Shown one piece after another: positions 51,524 to 61,021 of a DNA stretch of 64,000 bases. Position 1 is the stretch's first letter. Every line of letters begins with the position of its first letter. The translations under genes and the position numbers were made by a program. The stretch comes from Bacteroidales bacterium (GTDB lineage Bacteria > Bacteroidota > Bacteroidia > Bacteroidales > UBA932): assembly GCA_017437125.1 (NCBI GenBank), contig JAFSBV010000025.1, positions 88,389 to 152,388 of the forward strand, given 5' to 3'. The notes under the pieces are model-generated. The model had not been told where the DNA came from. It saw only the letters and a program-made list of their open reading frames with translations, and ran no database searches.

Positions 51524-53803
51524 TTAGTAAGTAAGTTCGACATTGTCAATCCTCAATACGGAACCGATGTGGGCAGTCTGCTGCTTGCCCGCGATCTCCA
51601 TGCTGACAGCTGTATTGACTGATCCGCTTGTGGTTGATCTGAATGAAATGTATATGCTTGCAGCCTTAGCCTTCGTATTGGAATAGAGTACAGGTATCTC
51701 ACACTGTGCCCACTCCGAGCTTGCCGCACCATCAAGTTTTTCAGATCTTGCGATCTCGTTGCCGTCCTTGTCCTTCATGGATATAGTGACGGCAAATGTC
51801 TCATTGTTTATCGGGGCATATTTATACCAGAACTTCACAGAAGTCGGGCGGCTGGCAAAGGCACGTCCGTCAGCTGAATGATTTCCGTCATTATCTGCCT
51901 TTCCTATCCAGATTTCTCCAGGAACACTGGTTCCTACCGCCGTACCGTCAGTATTGCCGCTGCCCACGTTTACAGTATATACCATTGCAGAACGGTCACC
52001 TTCATACCTGTCTGTCGAATAGGCGGTGCATGGGAAGTTCTTGCAGAAATTCGATGTCCATGCAGTATGGCCGTCCGGCATGGTCTTCTTGCTGTTCACT
52101 GCCCACCACGGATCCGTATCACCCTCATTATAAGGTAGATACCACTCGCGGTCATAATCATATAGCCATCCTAACGGAGACACATGCATCACGGTAGTAT
52201 GATACTCTTCAAATCCCGGATTGCCTATCTGAAGTTCCTCTTCCGTAGTGACGGCCACAAGATTGGAAACAAGATTAGGATTTCCGTTATATATGGTCCT
52301 GAAATAGTACAGGGTATTTGGTCTTACCTCCAGAGTACCGAAGTCCAGGACTCCGTTATCGGCCGACTTATAGCTCACCCAGTCATTCCACGAATATCCG
52401 TTCTCACTGACCTGAAGAGTGAAGAGGCTGCTTACACCGGCACTTACCTGCAGCTTTGGAGAAACGATCCTGTTCGCCCAGACATCGCCTTCATCAAGCA
52501 GAAGGGTCTGATAGATTGCATAAGCCGTAGCCGTAAGATCCAAGGTTGTCTCATGATCCACATCATCGACAACCCTGATAGAGAATGAAGCGACGTTTTC
52601 ATCTCTGGTGAGAGAAGCGATATTGTCATTCACCATAGTAAAGAAGTCAGTCATCGTGAGATATGTCAGTCTTCTCGAACCCTTCATATTGTCCTGCCAT
52701 TCGAATCCTGCGTCAGCAAGAGCTTCCTTGACAGAAGCGTCAAGGGAAGGATCTGCAAGGTCGATTTCCTGGCCTAACGGTACTCCCGGCAACAAGGATT
52801 TGTAATCGGAATCTATCCTGAAGAAGAAGTTCTTCAGACCGGCTCTTGCCACAGCCGATATCGTTGCTCCGTTTCCGTTTTCATCACCCTCGATTATGGC
52901 GTGATCCCCTTCGACGAATCCAGCAGCGACGATCTGTGGAGGATCCTGAGGAGCCCAAGCCTCCTGAATCACCGCATCAATATTCTTCTCGATGATATTG
53001 TCATCTGTAGTAATGTTCACCTTAAGAGTACCATATCTCGGTTCTGCAGAAATCGCAAGCGTGAGATGGTCATTCGGCTTAGTCGCGATCGTGTCGAGCA
53101 CAACGAATTTCCAAGAAGATTCATCATTGAGTTCAGTCTGACCCATGAACTCGATCTGCACGCTGTCCGACGCCATCATATATGCATCCTTCTCCTGATC
53201 CTTCTTATAACGGAGAATCTGCTTCTTCTTCACCTGATCCAGATTTGTGAAACGCACAAAGAAGTCATAGAACGATCCTGGAACCGTTCTGTCGTAATCC
53301 ACTGTGATCCTGACATTCGAGACCTTCGCCACAGCAGACACCATATTCCTCACAGGGTTGCCTGATTCATCGAGACCTCCGTCAACCGTGAACTCTTCCT
53401 CTGCAAGAAAATACGGCTTGTCAAATCCGCAGGCGGTAGAGTCACCATGGAAGGCAAGAAGCTTCCAATCTCCGGCCACGACCTTGAATACGGAATCCTT
53501 AGCCTCATCATATCTGCCGAAATAGATTCGGTTCCAGGTTTCCTTCTTTGAATCCGCTTTCCTTTTCGAATACCTGTACAGTTCAACATACAGGCTGTCT
53601 GCCGGAGGTACAAGAGATTCGTCCATTCCGAGAGATCCGTCATCTCCCTTGACAGGAACGATCTGCACCTTGTCATCGACATCCACTGCGACCTGAAGCA
53701 GTCCGATCTCATCCGCGCCGTCTCGGAAGTCATCGAACTGGTTCTTCATGCACGAGGTCATGACGATTGCCAGCAGAACCGGTAAGAATCTTAATTTTTT
53801 CAT
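51524..53803 (-). CDS. DUF4493 + PCMD surface lipoprotein
   Basis: A 759-residue lipoprotein from MKKLRFLPVLLAIVMTSCMK (ATG 53801-53803; another ATG lies three codons upstream). Order of modules: DUF4493 (~25-260: IGLLQVAVDVDDKVQIV, WNRIYFGRYDEAKDSVFKV), DUF4493-associated (~265-440: FVEGDHAIIEGDENGNG, GLKNFFFRIDSDYKSLL), fibronectin-like (~445-530), and PCMD (~535-759: NPGFEEYHTTVMHVS, SVKFWYKYAP, ending HIGSVLRIDNVELTY). It shows the same build as the 48-50 kb gene, so the operon grew by duplication. Confidence 0.87.
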   Translation of the reverse strand: MKKLRFLPVLLAIVMTSCMKNQFDDFRDGADEIGLLQVAVDVDDKVQIVPVKGDDGSLGMDESLVPPADSLYVELYRYSKRKADSKKETWNRIYFGRYDEAKDSVFKVVAGDWKLLAFHGDSTACGFDKPYFLAEEEFTVDGGLDESGNPVRNMVSAVAKVSNVRITVDYDRTVPGSFYDFFVRFTNLDQVKKKQILRYKKDQEKDAYMMASDSVQIEFMGQTELNDESSWKFVVLDTIATKPNDHLTLAISAEPRYGTLKVNITTDDNIIEKNIDAVIQEAWAPQDPPQIVAAGFVEGDHAIIEGDENGNGATISAVARAGLKNFFFRIDSDYKSLLPGVPLGQEIDLADPSLDASVKEALADAGFEWQDNMKGSRRLTYLTMTDFFTMVNDNIASLTRDENVASFSIRVVDDVDHETTLDLTATAYAIYQTLLLDEGDVWANRIVSPKLQVSAGVSSLFTLQVSENGYSWNDWVSYKSADNGVLDFGTLEVRPNTLYYFRTIYNGNPNLVSNLVAVTTEEELQIGNPGFEEYHTTVMHVSPLGWLYDYDREWYLPYNEGDTDPWWAVNSKKTMPDGHTAWTSNFCKNFPCTAYSTDRYEGDRSAMVYTVNVGSGNTDGTAVGTSVPGEIWIGKADNDGNHSADGRAFASRPTSVKFWYKYAPINNETFAVTISMKDKDGNEIARSEKLDGAASSEWAQCEIPVLYSNTKAKAASIYISFRSTTSGSVNTAVSMEIAGKQQTAHIGSVLRIDNVELTY

Positions 53804-53820
53804 TATAAACATATTAACTG

Positions 53821-55800
53821 TTATTTCGAATATTCTATCTTATGTCCGAAAGACACCATGGTATTACTTCCTAAAATCGAGCGTCCTAATGACACGCTGT
53901 ATATCAATGAAGGATTTGACGTTGTAAGAGTCAGACTCTGCCCGCACACCAGATATCCTATATTATCAAAGCTTCCTACATCTCCGAAAGCTCCTGCACC
54001 TTGATAATAATCTTTACCTATTACAAGAGTAACACCTGTACCGCTACTTGTCGCATTTGAAGTACAAGCTGCGATATTCATGTTCATAGTTGAAGAATTA
54101 GATGTGACATTGTGCCTGCAAGCACATGCCGTGATGACCTTGATACCCTCGGATCCAGGTATATGGAAGCCAGGACTTCTTATGGCATCCGTTGTCTGGA
54201 AAACCACTCTGTTATCACTGTATGATGTACCTATCATACCCCATGACGGGCTCATGTCCGACGGATTTGCTGTAGTGAAGTCAGCTGTAAGCGGAAGTCC
54301 GGTAATATGGAAGTCTCTTGATGCGCTTATCGTCATCTTGCCGGCTGTTGCTGATGCTGTCATAGAATACTTACGCCAGGTGCTTCTTGTAAGATTACCG
54401 AAATCGAGTATATTGCTGCCATCAGCACTCTTTTCATCTGCAGTTGAAATTCCCTCGACAGATGCGGTAAAGCTGTCCAGAATATCAGGATGGACATTGA
54501 TTTCTGCCTTTACTCCTGCAATCAAGGTATTGGTATGGGAATTGGCACCGTCAACATCACCGCTCTCATACTTGTCATACGAAGTCTCGCCGTCAAGAAC
54601 AAGTCTTACACCCGGATCAGGAATAGTAACACTGACTGATCCAAGTGATGCATTATTGCCATATATCTTATAATAAGGAGCGAATGTATATGTACCACCA
54701 GGGAGAAGATACCACTCATCCAGAACATCCATGCTTATAGTACCTCCTGTTATCGGAGTCTCATTGTCAAACACCTTGGAACGCACGATATTTCCCTGAG
54801 CATCAATGAGTTTTGCGCCCCACTCCTCTATCAGTTTATCAGAAGAGCCGGACTTGCTCATGATAAAGGACACCTGAGTTCCGGAAAGAAGTCCGTTGAC
54901 AGTGGAATGCTCGACCGATGGCGCAGAACAAGAGACATTGAAGCTTTCAAATTCGCCATCGATCGTTATCGGAATGATATAGCCGGCCTTGTCAGAAAAA
55001 TCGAATCCTCCTGAAAGAGAACCGTCCGAACTGTATGACTTGACCATATATGTTCCGTCATCCTTGGAAAGAACCAGCGAAAAGCCTTTTTCAAGATTAA
55101 CAGGAGGGACAGAAATATAAGTGTATCCTTCCGTCTGGACAGGAACAGTTATCTGAAGTCCCAACTCTGTAGAAACCTCTATGACTTCCGTATCAAGATC
55201 CAATGTCACAGGAGAAAGGTGTTCAAGCTCGTTTCCCACAAAAGAGATCTGTGACAGACCATCCATTTCCACCGTAAGTTCAAGCACTGCACCTACATGA
55301 TGCATCTCCGCATATATCCCGTCCGGATCATAAGCAGCTGATGCATAAAGGAATGGCTCATGTCTTCCGCTCTGGTTGGCATAATAGAAGACCACCTTTC
55401 CTTCCTGCAGATCCGTCGTAACGACAGATTCCTTTGAAGGATAAGTGAATATGCATTCCTGAGGTTCGGAATTCATTGAAACGAAACCGGTAAACGATGC
55501 GCTTCCAGGATCATCAGCATCAACAGAATATAAAGTCAGCTCGGCCGCACCGATACTTCCGTCTGAAGCTCCGGCAGTGATCCTGACCATATCATCATCA
55601 TCCCAAGAAAGAGCCGTTCCTTCGACAGTCATTCTGGTATCAGGATAGAATGATGCCGACAAGGAAACCGGATAATCATTGGTATGCGTACTCTCGGGCA
55701 CGTCAGGGCCGGTTACCGAACAAGCGGTAATCAGCGACGCGATTCCGAGATACAGCAATCCAGCCAGTCTCCTTATTCCGATAACCTTTCCCCTCATCAT
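53821..55800 (-). CDS. Fimbrillin-like (Mfa1/FimA family) lipoprotein
   Basis: A 659-residue lipoprotein (SLITACSVTG, Cys about residue 27). Residues ~40-290 have the fimbrillin-like pattern of Bacteroidota type V pili and related adhesins: SASFYPDTRMTVEGTALSWDD, then FTYPSKESVV, the repeated use of GYIIPITIDG and a beta-sandwich build. The second part (~290-659) is a further beta-rich region of unknown family (SFNVSCSAPSVEHSTVNG, PGGTYTFAPYYKIYG). It overlaps the upstream gene by four bases (ATGA) and is 17 bases from the next. It could be the shaft or a cap of a pilus-like structure. Confidence 0.75.
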   Translation of the reverse strand: MMRGKVIGIRRLAGLLYLGIASLITACSVTGPDVPESTHTNDYPVSLSASFYPDTRMTVEGTALSWDDDDMVRITAGASDGSIGAAELTLYSVDADDPGSASFTGFVSMNSEPQECIFTYPSKESVVTTDLQEGKVVFYYANQSGRHEPFLYASAAYDPDGIYAEMHHVGAVLELTVEMDGLSQISFVGNELEHLSPVTLDLDTEVIEVSTELGLQITVPVQTEGYTYISVPPVNLEKGFSLVLSKDDGTYMVKSYSSDGSLSGGFDFSDKAGYIIPITIDGEFESFNVSCSAPSVEHSTVNGLLSGTQVSFIMSKSGSSDKLIEEWGAKLIDAQGNIVRSKVFDNETPITGGTISMDVLDEWYLLPGGTYTFAPYYKIYGNNASLGSVSVTIPDPGVRLVLDGETSYDKYESGDVDGANSHTNTLIAGVKAEINVHPDILDSFTASVEGISTADEKSADGSNILDFGNLTRSTWRKYSMTASATAGKMTISASRDFHITGLPLTADFTTANPSDMSPSWGMIGTSYSDNRVVFQTTDAIRSPGFHIPGSEGIKVITACACRHNVTSNSSTMNMNIAACTSNATSSGTGVTLVIGKDYYQGAGAFGDVGSFDNIGYLVCGQSLTLTTSNPSLIYSVSLGRSILGSNTMVSFGHKIEYSK

Positions 55801-56684
55801 TCATCCTCCATTACTGAACCGGAAACATAGTCCTGTACCTTCAAGCCGTTTTCTACAGAAACCCTCTGCCCGGAAATTATGAACTTTATGTTCGGACTGA
55901 TCACAGGATCACCCGTATATCGTACATTGAACGTCACGTCATCACCTGCATTCAGAACCACTGGCTCACCGGTCTGCTCATCATCAAGGAATCCGGTCTT
56001 CACAGGAACATATTCCTCCGCACCGTCAACACGGATGAAAAGCGTATATCGGAGATACACCGGGGTTTCATACATATTGTAATATCCGGATTTATCAACA
56101 GAATCGAAAGAGAGACTGCGGAGAAGGATCTCCTCAGATGAGGCCTGAGAGCTTTCTTCTTCAGATTCTTCCTCTTCAGGATATGTAACCTCATCGACAT
56201 CCAGTCTGAATGCATCGAATGATTCGAACATTGAATTGTCGAAATAGACCGACACCTTGGCATTCGCCACCTGGCAGAGAACCCAGACAGAAGCCGTCTG
56301 GCCGTTAACAACGGAAAAGACCTCGCTGACACCTGCATACCTTAAGCATCCGTATCCGGCTTCCGCCACTTCCTCGGAGCAACTCTCGGCTTCCATCCTG
56401 AATATTCCGTAATACCAATCCATAGGCCACGAGACATCACCATACCTGAATTTCTCAGATGTGGCATAGCCGTCCAGACCGGCAAAACGGAAATAGTAAT
56501 CGTCAACTTCCGACTGGCTCTGAAGGGATTTTATCTCGATATCCGGTGCGAGTGAAAGAGTCACTTTGCCTTTGCCTGAAACCGGCTCTTCAAGCCTTTC
56601 TTTCAAGCTGTCGCAAGACGACAGTAAAACAATCGCCAACGCCGATATGATCAGCGTAACCGGACGCACTGCGTGCAGGAACAT
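55797..56684 (-). CDS. DUF4493-like lipoprotein, first gene of the operon
   Basis: A 295-residue lipoprotein (VLLSSCDSLK, Cys about residue 24). The body is one DUF4493-like module: GKGKVTLSLAPDIEIKSLQS, YYFRFAGLDGYATSEKFRYG, WYYGIFRMEAESCSEE, VFSVVNGQTASVWVLCQVA with NAKVSVYFDNSMFESFDAF; this last motif recurs in the other DUF4493 proteins of the operon. An acidic Glu/Ser-rich loop (PEEEESEEESSQASSEE) stands near residue 180. As the leading, shortest protein it may be an anchor or regulator of the assembly, as Mfa2/FimB is in type V pili; that is inferred. Confidence 0.8.
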   Translation of the reverse strand: MFLHAVRPVTLIISALAIVLLSSCDSLKERLEEPVSGKGKVTLSLAPDIEIKSLQSQSEVDDYYFRFAGLDGYATSEKFRYGDVSWPMDWYYGIFRMEAESCSEEVAEAGYGCLRYAGVSEVFSVVNGQTASVWVLCQVANAKVSVYFDNSMFESFDAFRLDVDEVTYPEEEESEEESSQASSEEILLRSLSFDSVDKSGYYNMYETPVYLRYTLFIRVDGAEEYVPVKTGFLDDEQTGEPVVLNAGDDVTFNVRYTGDPVISPNIKFIISGQRVSVENGLKVQDYVSGSVMEDE

Positions 56685-56721
56685 TCTAAATTATTATTTT
56701 GGTTAAAATCTTATTCTTATT

Positions 56722-56743
56722 GGTGTAAAATCGCCTTTACACC
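56722..56743 (-). promoter_or_regulatory. Inverted repeat in the leader of the PCMD operon
   Basis: GGTGTAAA-ATCGCC-TTTACACC (8-base arms), about 38 bases before the first ATG and just after the predicted transcription start. Could be an operator or a leader hairpin. Confidence 0.5.
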
Positions 56744-56756
56744 CGCATATATCATG

Positions 56757-56764
56757 CAAATATA
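56757..56764 (-). promoter_or_regulatory. -7 box of the PCMD operon
   Basis: Minus-strand TATATTTG followed by C, about 73 bases upstream of the first ATG; no TTTG at -33. Confidence 0.55.
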
Positions 56765-56806
56765 GTGTTTTTTCTTCTTAATTTCATTCTTTATTTCAAT
56801 TTTCCA

Positions 56807-56814
56807 TATCTTTG
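56807..56814 (+). promoter_or_regulatory. -7 box of the BACON lipoprotein gene
   Basis: TATCTTTG followed by C, ending only 5 bases before the ATG at 56820, so the transcript would be leaderless or nearly so, unless a start further upstream is used. Confidence 0.5.
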
Positions 56815-56819
56815 CCGAC

Positions 56820-58193
56820 ATGAAAAAACGCTCCTACTTCCTGCATTGTATCATATTTCTGATTCTATCGGTCATAACGACCGGTTGCGAGATACTGCAC
56901 CCTCAGGAGCCTATAAGTATCAATCCTGCCGGAATTGTCTGCAGCCATGAAGGAGGAGAATTCGTTATAGATGTAAAAGCTGATAAGGGATGGAGTGCCA
57001 GCGGAATGCCGGACTGGGTGAAAGTGAGAAGCGGAAGCGATCTGGCAGTCATCGACATAGAATCTAACGAAGGCTTCGAAAGAAACTGCACTCTGACCTT
57101 CGCTGACGCTCATTCATCTGCCACATTGGAAATATCCCAGGAAAGCAGCAATATGCTGGCTGTAAGCACTGACACGATAACTGCAGACTACAGGGAAGGG
57201 ACTTTCAGCATTGATGTGGAATGCTACAGGAGCTGGAACATGGAATGCAGCCATGACTGGATGACGGCAGATGCATATTCAGGCGAAGGCCCTGCCACAA
57301 TCACCATAAGCATATCTGAAAACAGCGGCACAGAGGACAGAAACGGCTTCATATCATTTACATCCGGCGGTCTGTCATCGGAAATCAGCGTCACCCAGCT
57401 GAAAGGGCCTGTCCTTGGAGTGGAGAAAGACATGATCGAGATTGACGGAGACGGCGGTGTCGTACAGGTTCTGTACATGAGCGATCATGATGTGGAGATC
57501 ACTTCGGAATGCGACTGGATACGCCTCATCAGCAAGGGTTCAAACATCAAGATGATCGCTTTCGAAGTACTGAAGAACAGCGCAGGCCCGCGTGAAGGAA
57601 GGGTAAAGGTAAGCCTGATTGAATATCCTGAAATCTTCCGCGAAATCACCGTGTCTCAAGGAGAAAGGATCAGCCATCCATCCCTGAGCATCGAGGAGGG
57701 AACATATATGGAAATATCCTCAAAGGGGACGATCCGGCTTCATCCGATATTCGAAGATATGACTGACACCAGCCTGAGATGGAGCTCTGATTCACCGGAA
57801 ACGGCATCTGTTGACGACGATGGCATCATATATATATACAGGAGCGGCAGATGTGTCATCACGGCAAGCAACGCATATCACGGGGTGAAAGCTTCAATCG
57901 AGCTGAACATCAGGCTGAAGGCATCATCCATGAAGGTATTTCTCAACGATCAGGACATGAGCATAAATCCTGTAGCCGTGAGATATCCCGGAGAATCCTT
58001 GAAGGCAAGCATAGTCATGGATCCGCCAGAGGCATACTCGGATGACATCATCCTGTATGCCGACGACACTGAATCCATTGAAATCGAGGGAAGAACCATC
58101 AGATGTCTGAAGCCGGGAAAGAGCACGATACACGCGGAATCCGTATATCAGAAGCTTCAGACACAGTTCACAATCATCGTATTGGAGCCGTAG
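56820..58193 (+). CDS. BACON/Big_2-domain surface lipoprotein
   Basis: A 457-residue lipoprotein (SVITTGCEIL, Cys about residue 23). Three BACON-type Ig modules are seen: residues ~35-105 (GGEFVIDVKADKGWSASG, PDWVKVRSGS, SNEGFERNCTLTFAD), ~110-195 (GTFSIDVECYRSWNMECSHD) and ~200-285 (GGVVQVLYMSDHDVEIT). A bacterial Ig-like (Big_2) module follows (~295-370: MEISSKGTIRLHPIFEDM, TASVDDDGIIYIYRSGRC) and a second less clear one to the end. BACON modules of this family bind mucin-type glycans or hold other modules. It is divergent from the PCMD operon and its 3' end overlaps the DUF3575 gene by 20 bases. Confidence 0.88.
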   Translation: MKKRSYFLHCIIFLILSVITTGCEILHPQEPISINPAGIVCSHEGGEFVIDVKADKGWSASGMPDWVKVRSGSDLAVIDIESNEGFERNCTLTFADAHSSATLEISQESSNMLAVSTDTITADYREGTFSIDVECYRSWNMECSHDWMTADAYSGEGPATITISISENSGTEDRNGFISFTSGGLSSEISVTQLKGPVLGVEKDMIEIDGDGGVVQVLYMSDHDVEITSECDWIRLISKGSNIKMIAFEVLKNSAGPREGRVKVSLIEYPEIFREITVSQGERISHPSLSIEEGTYMEISSKGTIRLHPIFEDMTDTSLRWSSDSPETASVDDDGIIYIYRSGRCVITASNAYHGVKASIELNIRLKASSMKVFLNDQDMSINPVAVRYPGESLKASIVMDPPEAYSDDIILYADDTESIEIEGRTIRCLKPGKSTIHAESVYQKLQTQFTIIVLEP

Positions 58194-59022
58194 TCCTGTA
58201 TCTTCTCAACGAGAATCTGTAAGACAGGTTGATTCCGACCTTTGTGATACCGATGTCGGTATTGACCTCATGCTTGAAGTAGGTCTTGCCGTCTTCTGCC
58301 GGATAAATGCGTTTCTGCTGATATGAAGAATATCCCAGGCCTACATAATACTCCAGATTCCAGTGACCCTTTCTGTCCAGAGGATGCGAATATCCGTAAG
58401 TAAGACCAAAGCTCAATGCCGGATACTTCGTACCGGAATCATAGCGGTCATCTATACCGTTCTGATAAATGATCGTTGCTCCGTCCTTGTCGCGCCACTC
58501 AAGGGTGTACCAGGCTGCATTGGCATGGAGACCGACAAAATATCCTTTCGTCATAGCCCGGCCGCCGAACCACCAACGAAGCTCCGGAGCAAATCCATAT
58601 ATATTGGTCTGCTTGTTAGGATAGAAGATGTTCCATCTGCTGTACCATCCGTTCAGGTCAAGTGAGAGATTCCTTGCAAGCTGGATTTCCAGTCCTCCAT
58701 ACGGAATCACTATGGCGTCTGAAAGAAGATTGGTCTTGAATCCCAGCATCCAAGGAGTAGCATAATATGGCTTTGAGCTGTACTCACCTGACTTCCTCAT
58801 CGCTTTATACTCGCGGCGACTGAGGATGACAGTGTCACGTATATAAGCATTCTCCGGTACCGTTATCGTAACCAGAAGGCTGTCCGGAGCCTTGATAGAG
58901 ATATCATCAAGCTTGAGATATCCAGAATATGTCTGGGCTGAAGCCGTACGACAAACAGCCACGAACATCACTACAAACAGTATTGACAAACGTCTTGAGA
59001 TGTTTCCTTTCATTACTTTCAT
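58174..59022 (-). CDS. DUF3575-domain outer-membrane protein
   Basis: A 282-residue exported protein (signal peptide to about residue 29, RTASAQ). A short N-terminal part is followed from ~residue 90 by a beta-barrel region typical of DUF3575: WMLGFKTNLLSDAIVIPYGG, then LSLDLNGWYSRWNIFYPN, APELRWWFGGRAMTKGYFVG, GLGYSSYQQKRIYP, TKVGINLSYRF. DUF3575 proteins often stand in fimbrillin/minor-pilin loci of Bacteroidota, which strengthens the pilus-like reading of this region. The minus-strand box TATTTTTG (59037-59044) may be its promoter; the divergent parE promoter lies just beyond. Confidence 0.87.
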   Translation of the reverse strand: MKVMKGNISRRLSILFVVMFVAVCRTASAQTYSGYLKLDDISIKAPDSLLVTITVPENAYIRDTVILSRREYKAMRKSGEYSSKPYYATPWMLGFKTNLLSDAIVIPYGGLEIQLARNLSLDLNGWYSRWNIFYPNKQTNIYGFAPELRWWFGGRAMTKGYFVGLHANAAWYTLEWRDKDGATIIYQNGIDDRYDSGTKYPALSFGLTYGYSHPLDRKGHWNLEYYVGLGYSSYQQKRIYPAEDGKTYFKHEVNTDIGITKVGINLSYRFSLRRYRTTAPIR

Positions 59023-59056
59023 GTTTTAATTCGAGACAAAAATAGGAAATTTTCGC

Positions 59057-59064
59057 TATATTTG
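59057..59064 (+). promoter_or_regulatory. parE -7 box
   Basis: TATATTTG followed by C, 18 bases before ATG 59082; no TTTG at the -33 place. It predicts a very short leader. Confidence 0.5.
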
Positions 59065-59081
59065 CACGATTATGTCCTTTA

Positions 59082-61010
59082 ATGAATATGGCAAACGAAA
59101 TTATACAGAACAGTTACGGTGACGAGAACATCAGAACGTTGGAAGGTGTCGAGCATATACGTCTCAGACCGGGAATGTATATCGGAACACTTGGAAACGG
59201 AGATGACCCGGCAGACGGAATATACGTGCTTCTAAAGGAAGTCGTGGACAACTCCATCGATGAGTTCTCTGCAGGCTTCGGAAAGCAGATACAGATCAGC
59301 GTTACAGACAAGGAGGTTACAGTCAGGGACTTCGGACGAGGCATCCCTCTCAATTCCGTTGTCAAGGCGGTCAGCATCCTCAATACAGGAGGAAAATATG
59401 ACTCCAAGGGTTACAAGAAGTCAGTAGGACTCAACGGAGTCGGTCTCAAGGCCGTGAATGCTCTTTCCTCTCATTTCTATGTGGAGGCATATCGCGACGG
59501 CATGTGCTCGTACGCAGAGTTCAGTGCGGGCAAGCTGCTGAATGACGGAATGAAGGAGACAAAGGAGAAGAACGGAACATATGTGAAGTTCATTCCTGAC
59601 GAGAACCTGTTTGTCGGATACTCTTATAATCTCGAATTTGTCGAGTCGATGGTCAAGAACTATTCTTACCTCAAGAAAGGACTGACCCTCAATCTCAACG
59701 GCACTCCATACAAGTCTGAAAACGGTCTTCTCGACCTGATCAACGAAAAGATGTCGGAAGAGCCGTTCTACGCACCTATACATATTTCTGGAGAGGACAT
59801 CGAGATCGTAATCACACACGGAAGCAGCTACGGAGAGAACATCACCTCGTTCGTCAACGGTCAGAACACCAGGGACGGAGGTACTCACCTTGCAGCCGTC
59901 AGGGAAGCCGTTTCAAAGACGCTCAAGGAATTCTTCAAGACATATTCAAAGAAGGACTTTGCTCCTGAAGACATCCGCCAGGGCATAATCGGAGCCATAA
60001 GCATCCAGATTCAGGAGCCTATCTTCGCGAATCAGGCAAAGACGAAGCTAGGTTCTACATATATGTGGAACACGGAAACCGAAAACGAGGACGGCACACG
60101 CAGTTATGACATAGGCCCGACCATCAGAAGCTTCGTCAATGACTTCGTGAAGACCAATCTGGACAATTATCTCCATATGCACAAGGAGATAATCCCGGCC
60201 CTTCAGGAGAAGATCATTTCTTCCGAGAAGGAGCGTCAGGAGATATCATCCATCCAGAAAAAGACAAAGGAGCGCAACAAGCGTTCGAGCGTTTACAACA
60301 AGAAGCTCAGAGACTGCAAATATCATTACAAGGACAAGCTTCCTGCAGCAAAGGAGGAGCTCAGGGAACTCACGAGCATATTCATCACCGAGGGAGACTC
60401 TGCGAGCGGAACCATAACAAAGGCCCGCAACGCCGAGACTCAGGCAGTGTTCTCGCTCAGAGGAAAACCTATGAACGCACATAAGGAAGGTCGCAAGAAG
60501 TTTGCGGAGAACGAGGAGCTCAACCTCCTGATCAACGCACTCGGACTTGAAGAGGACATAGATGACCTCAGATTCAACAGGATCATCGTCGCTACCGATG
60601 CCGATGACGACGGAATGCATATCCGTATGCTTGTGATAACCTTCTTCCTCAAATACTACCCTGACCTCATCAGAAGAGGCCATGTATATATCCTCCAGAC
60701 CCCTCTATTCAGGATCAAGAGCAAGTCTGCTGTGCGCTACTGCTACAGCAGGGAAGAAAAGGAGGCTGTGATAAAGGAGTCAAAGGGAAAGACCGAGATA
60801 ACACGATTCAAAGGTCTCGGAGAGATTTCATGGGACGAGTTCACCGGCTTCATCGGCAAGGACATGAGGCTTGACAAGGTCAGAATCACCGATGAAGAAC
60901 CTATCGCCGAGCTTATGGAGTTCTATATGGGAAAAAATACATCAGAAAGACAGGATTTCATCGTACAGAACCTCCGTACTGCACAGGAATTGGAAGACGT
61001 AAACATATAA
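59082..61010 (+). CDS. parE: DNA topoisomerase IV subunit B
   Basis: A 642-residue type IIA topoisomerase ATPase subunit. The GHKL ATPase domain has VVDNSIDEFSAGFG and VRDFGRGIPL near residues 50-90 and GLNGVGLKAVNAL; the TOPRIM domain has EGDSASGTITKARN and VATDADDDGMHIRML. The length and the short C-terminus are those of Bacteroidota ParE rather than GyrB. It separates linked chromosomes after replication with ParC, which is not seen in the window. A second ATG at 59088 is possible. It leads a three-gene operon with the acyltransferase (11-base gap) and the ligase. Confidence 0.92.
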   Translation: MNMANEIIQNSYGDENIRTLEGVEHIRLRPGMYIGTLGNGDDPADGIYVLLKEVVDNSIDEFSAGFGKQIQISVTDKEVTVRDFGRGIPLNSVVKAVSILNTGGKYDSKGYKKSVGLNGVGLKAVNALSSHFYVEAYRDGMCSYAEFSAGKLLNDGMKETKEKNGTYVKFIPDENLFVGYSYNLEFVESMVKNYSYLKKGLTLNLNGTPYKSENGLLDLINEKMSEEPFYAPIHISGEDIEIVITHGSSYGENITSFVNGQNTRDGGTHLAAVREAVSKTLKEFFKTYSKKDFAPEDIRQGIIGAISIQIQEPIFANQAKTKLGSTYMWNTETENEDGTRSYDIGPTIRSFVNDFVKTNLDNYLHMHKEIIPALQEKIISSEKERQEISSIQKKTKERNKRSSVYNKKLRDCKYHYKDKLPAAKEELRELTSIFITEGDSASGTITKARNAETQAVFSLRGKPMNAHKEGRKKFAENEELNLLINALGLEEDIDDLRFNRIIVATDADDDGMHIRMLVITFFLKYYPDLIRRGHVYILQTPLFRIKSKSAVRYCYSREEKEAVIKESKGKTEITRFKGLGEISWDEFTGFIGKDMRLDKVRITDEEPIAELMEFYMGKNTSERQDFIVQNLRTAQELEDVNI

Positions 61011-61021
61011 TACAGATAATT

